From Ignavibacteriales bacterium (lineage in GTDB: Bacteria > Bacteroidota > Ignavibacteria > Ignavibacteriales > Ignavibacteriaceae), in assembly GCA_020061995.1 (NCBI GenBank), contig JAGUXE010000070.1, positions 1 through 7,916 of the forward strand: DNA of 7,916 nt. The letters run 5' to 3'. The stretch's first letter is position 1, and the number at the start of each line of letters is the position of its first letter. Below are positions 5,698 through 7,916 of the stretch, piece after piece. Position numbers and translations under genes: made by a program. The notes below the pieces were generated by a model. That model did not search any database and was not told where the DNA came from. It was given only the letters and a program-made list of their open reading frames with translations.

Positions 5698-7146
5698 TTG
5701 AAAAAAAGAATTTTATTGATCCGAACATTTAAACCTATAGCTGCAGGGAGCTCCATACCTCCTTTAGGACTTCTGTATATTGCTTCTGTTATAATGGAGA
5801 CTTTCAGTGATAAATATGAGATTGGTATCTTCGACACTAGTTTAGTAAATCTGTCTATCAGAGAAATTCAAGAACGAATAGAGCGATTTAGCCCTTTTTT
5901 AGTTGGCTTAAGTGCTTTAACCTGTGAGGCAGAGTTAGTCCATAAAATAGCCGAGATCGTTAAAGAAATAAATAGGAATACAATTGTAGTAGTTGGTGGC
6001 CCTCATGCAAGTATTGCCAGTGAATATTTATTACAGGATAAGAATATCGATTACACTGTAATTGGTGAAGGGGAACGCACAATTGTTGAACTCCTAAAAG
6101 CGTTAGAATGCAATGATAACATCTCTGTAGTAGATGGTATTTCTTATAGGGTTGATAATGAAATTGTGCATACAAAAGCAAGGGAATACATTAAAGATTT
6201 AGATACCATTCCATTTCCTGCATGGGATTTAATTGATATTAAAGAATATACTAAACACCCTAACTGGAATGGCATCTTGAAAGAAAAATATTATATGCCC
6301 ATAATTACTTCCCGCGGTTGTCCTTTTAGTTGTACTTTTTGTCATAATATCTTTGGCAAAAAATTTAGAGTCCGTTCTCCAGAGAATGTTTTTTCAGAGA
6401 TTATAACCTTGTATCAGAATTATGGCGTTAAAGAATTCCATATTATTGACGATGTGTTTAATTTTGATGCTGAAAGGGTTAAAAAGTTATGTTCTTTAAT
6501 TATTGATGCAAAGATAAAAATCAGCCTCGCTTTTCCTAATGGGCTTAGGGCTGATATTATGACCGAAGAACTTATAGCGATGTTGAAAAAAGCTGGGACT
6601 TATAAGATAAATTATGCAATTGAAACAGCAAGTTCTCGCATCCAACATATGATAAAGAAAGGCCTTAATATCGAACGTGCACAAGAGATAATTGAAGTGA
6701 CAACAAAAAAGGGTATAATAACGGCAGGATATTTTATGTTAGGTTTTCCTACCGAGACTATTCAAGAGATGCAAGATACAATTAATCTTGCAATCAATTG
6801 TAATTTAGATATTGCTTATTTTTTTAAAGTAACTCCTTATTTAGAGACTGAACTTTACAAGACAATAGTGAAATCACCTTTTCCGATTCCCCAGACAGTT
6901 GCTACGTTTAGTGACCTTCATTTTTATTCTGCAGCGCAGTCTTGTGCAGAGATTTCCATCGATCAGTTAAACAATCTAATATTGGAGGCCCAACATAAGT
7001 TTTATTTAAATCCAAAAAGGATTATACGCCTCATGTCCAAGTCATTGGATAAAACAAAATTAATTAAAGGTGCGATAAATATGTTTGGATTGATCTTACA
7101 AGCATATATAATAAGAAAGCTTGCAAAAATACACATTACTCCTTAG
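5698..7146 (+). CDS. B12-binding-domain radical SAM protein
   Basis: A 482-residue protein with an N-terminal cobalamin-binding-like domain (about 1-140: P-P-L-G-L-L-Y-I-A at 21-29, V-V-G-G-P-H-A-S at 98-105, G-E-G-E at 123-126), then a radical SAM domain with the 4Fe-4S cluster motif C-P-F-S-C-T-F-C (C208, C212, C215) and M-L-G-F-P-T-E-T (347-354). No D-x-H-x-x-G cobalamin ligand is seen, which is common in this group. Such enzymes do radical methylations, cyclisations or rearrangements on lipids, sugars or natural products; the substrate here is unknown. The start is the TTG at 5698: an in-frame TAA at 5686-5688 excludes anything upstream except GCA-AAT-AAT, and the reading M-K-K-R-I-L-L-I-R is a typical opening. 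There is no Shine-Dalgarno sequence. A TATAAT at 5672-5677 could give a very short leader. The aminotransferase gene follows after 22 bases. Confidence 0.85.
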   Translation: MKKRILLIRTFKPIAAGSSIPPLGLLYIASVIMETFSDKYEIGIFDTSLVNLSIREIQERIERFSPFLVGLSALTCEAELVHKIAEIVKEINRNTIVVVGGPHASIASEYLLQDKNIDYTVIGEGERTIVELLKALECNDNISVVDGISYRVDNEIVHTKAREYIKDLDTIPFPAWDLIDIKEYTKHPNWNGILKEKYYMPIITSRGCPFSCTFCHNIFGKKFRVRSPENVFSEIITLYQNYGVKEFHIIDDVFNFDAERVKKLCSLIIDAKIKISLAFPNGLRADIMTEELIAMLKKAGTYKINYAIETASSRIQHMIKKGLNIERAQEIIEVTTKKGIITAGYFMLGFPTETIQEMQDTINLAINCNLDIAYFFKVTPYLETELYKTIVKSPFPIPQTVATFSDLHFYSAAQSCAEISIDQLNNLILEAQHKFYLNPKRIIRLMSKSLDKTKLIKGAINMFGLILQAYIIRKLAKIHITP

Positions 7147-7168
7147 AGTTGATATAAGAGGTTATACT

Positions 7169-7916
7169 ATGTTTCCCAAAATCATTCTTCCACAGAGAGT
7201 CATTGTTAAAAAAGATGATATAATTAGTATATTTACTTTTTTGTTACGAAGAAAATTTATAAAAGGAGATTGTGTAAAAAAATTTGAAAATAGGTTTGCC
7301 AAATTTATAGGAACTAAATATGCTCTTGCGGTTTCTTCGGGAAGACTGGGATTAAAGTTAATATTAGAATCTCTAGATATAGAAAAAGGCGATGAAATAC
7401 TAGTGCCTGCTTATACTTTTTATATTGTTCCAGAGATAGTAAAAAAAGTAGGTTTTACTCCTGTATTTATAGATATCAATGAAGAAGATTATAATATTGA
7501 TGTCAAACTCATAGAAAAAAAAATTACACAAAAGACAAAAGCTATAATTGCCACACATCTTTTTGGTAAGCCTTGTGAGTTAAGAAAAATATTAGATATT
7601 GCTAAAGAATATAATCTATCTGTAATAGAGGATTGCGCTCAAGCTATAGGTGCAGAATATTATGGTAAGAAAGTAGGTTCTTTTGGTGACTGTGCTTATT
7701 TTAGTTTTGAAACAGTGAAGCCATTTCATACTTTTGGCGGCGGTATGATTCTTACAAATAACCAATTATTATACGAAAAGATAAGGGTCGCGATTGAAAC
7801 TTACCCATATCCAAGGTTTTTAACCGTAATCAAAAAAATTGTTTTTACGCTTATCGAGTCATTATTGACAAATCCATTTTTCTTTACAATTTTCATATAT
7901 CCACTTTTTTTTATCA
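7169..7916 (+). CDS. DegT/DnrJ/EryC1/StrS aminotransferase (3' partial)
   Basis: From the ATG at 7169, with AAGAGG at 7156-7161 as a good ribosome binding site; 249 codons are visible before the window ends. Family features: the opening F-I-K-G-D-C-V-K-K-F-E (30-40), S-S-G-R at 56-59 in place of the usual S-G-T, V-P-A-Y-T-F (79-84), E-D-C-A-Q-A-I-G-A (154-162) with D155 expected to hold the PLP ring nitrogen, and S-F-E-T-V-K (179-184) with K184 the likely Schiff-base lysine, followed by G-G-G (190-192). These PLP enzymes usually aminate keto-sugars in nucleotide-sugar pathways. After K184 comes a strongly hydrophobic stretch (about 217-249) that is not typical of soluble sugar aminotransferases. 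The close spacing to the radical SAM gene suggests the two act on the same molecule (inference). Confidence 0.85.
   Translation, partial: MFPKIILPQRVIVKKDDIISIFTFLLRRKFIKGDCVKKFENRFAKFIGTKYALAVSSGRLGLKLILESLDIEKGDEILVPAYTFYIVPEIVKKVGFTPVFIDINEEDYNIDVKLIEKKITQKTKAIIATHLFGKPCELRKILDIAKEYNLSVIEDCAQAIGAEYYGKKVGSFGDCAYFSFETVKPFHTFGGGMILTNNQLLYEKIRVAIETYPYPRFLTVIKKIVFTLIESLLTNPFFFTIFIYPLFFI

Noticed and set aside
1..7916. CRISPR array, tRNA or rRNA genes
   Set aside because: No regularly spaced direct repeats and no tRNA- or rRNA-like segments were seen on either strand.

Overview
The window is AT-rich (roughly 30% G+C by eye), with every credible gene on the + strand. It reads as part of a surface-polysaccharide or glycolipid assembly locus from a bacterium with an inner-membrane polyprenyl-phosphate sugar pathway. 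The combination of a YfhO-like membrane protein, a GT39/ArnT-like transferase, a polyprenyl-phosphate sugar synthase, a membrane-anchored SGNH hydrolase, a DUF5989-type small membrane protein, a B12-binding radical SAM enzyme and a DegT aminotransferase is common in exopolysaccharide regions of uncultured lineages such as Omnitrophota. That lineage guess is inference and low confidence.

Layout. 1-1559: 3' part of a YfhO-like polytopic protein (starts before the window). 1568-3040: GT-C transferase of the GT39/ArnT/PMT type. 3040-3759: GT2 synthase of the DPM1 type, overlapping the previous gene by one base. 3791-5059: membrane-anchored SGNH hydrolase. 5079-5165: a 5'-truncated group II intron remnant (domains V and VI only). 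5153-5341: DUF5989-like small membrane protein whose ribosome binding site and start codon lie inside intron domain VI. 5342-5697: a 356-base gap almost filled by a 288-bp MITE-like element (5377-5664). The element has 15/18-matching terminal inverted repeats, an exact 8-bp target duplication, a hairpin that hides a ribosome binding site, and a 36-codon ORF. 5698-7146: B12-binding-type radical SAM enzyme with a TTG start. 7169-7916: DegT/DnrJ/EryC1/StrS aminotransferase, cut by the window end.

How the genes may work together (inference from families): the GT2 enzyme would load a sugar onto polyprenyl phosphate, and the GT39-like and YfhO-like proteins would use such lipid-linked sugars outside the cytoplasmic membrane. 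The SGNH protein would add or remove an acyl group on the exported glycan. The radical SAM enzyme and aminotransferase would make or modify an unusual sugar or lipid building block. Nothing in the sequence fixes the exact glycan.

The least expected content is in 5060-5697, where two different mobile-DNA relics flank one 62-residue gene: the intron relic supplies its translation start and the MITE-like element sits just after its stop.
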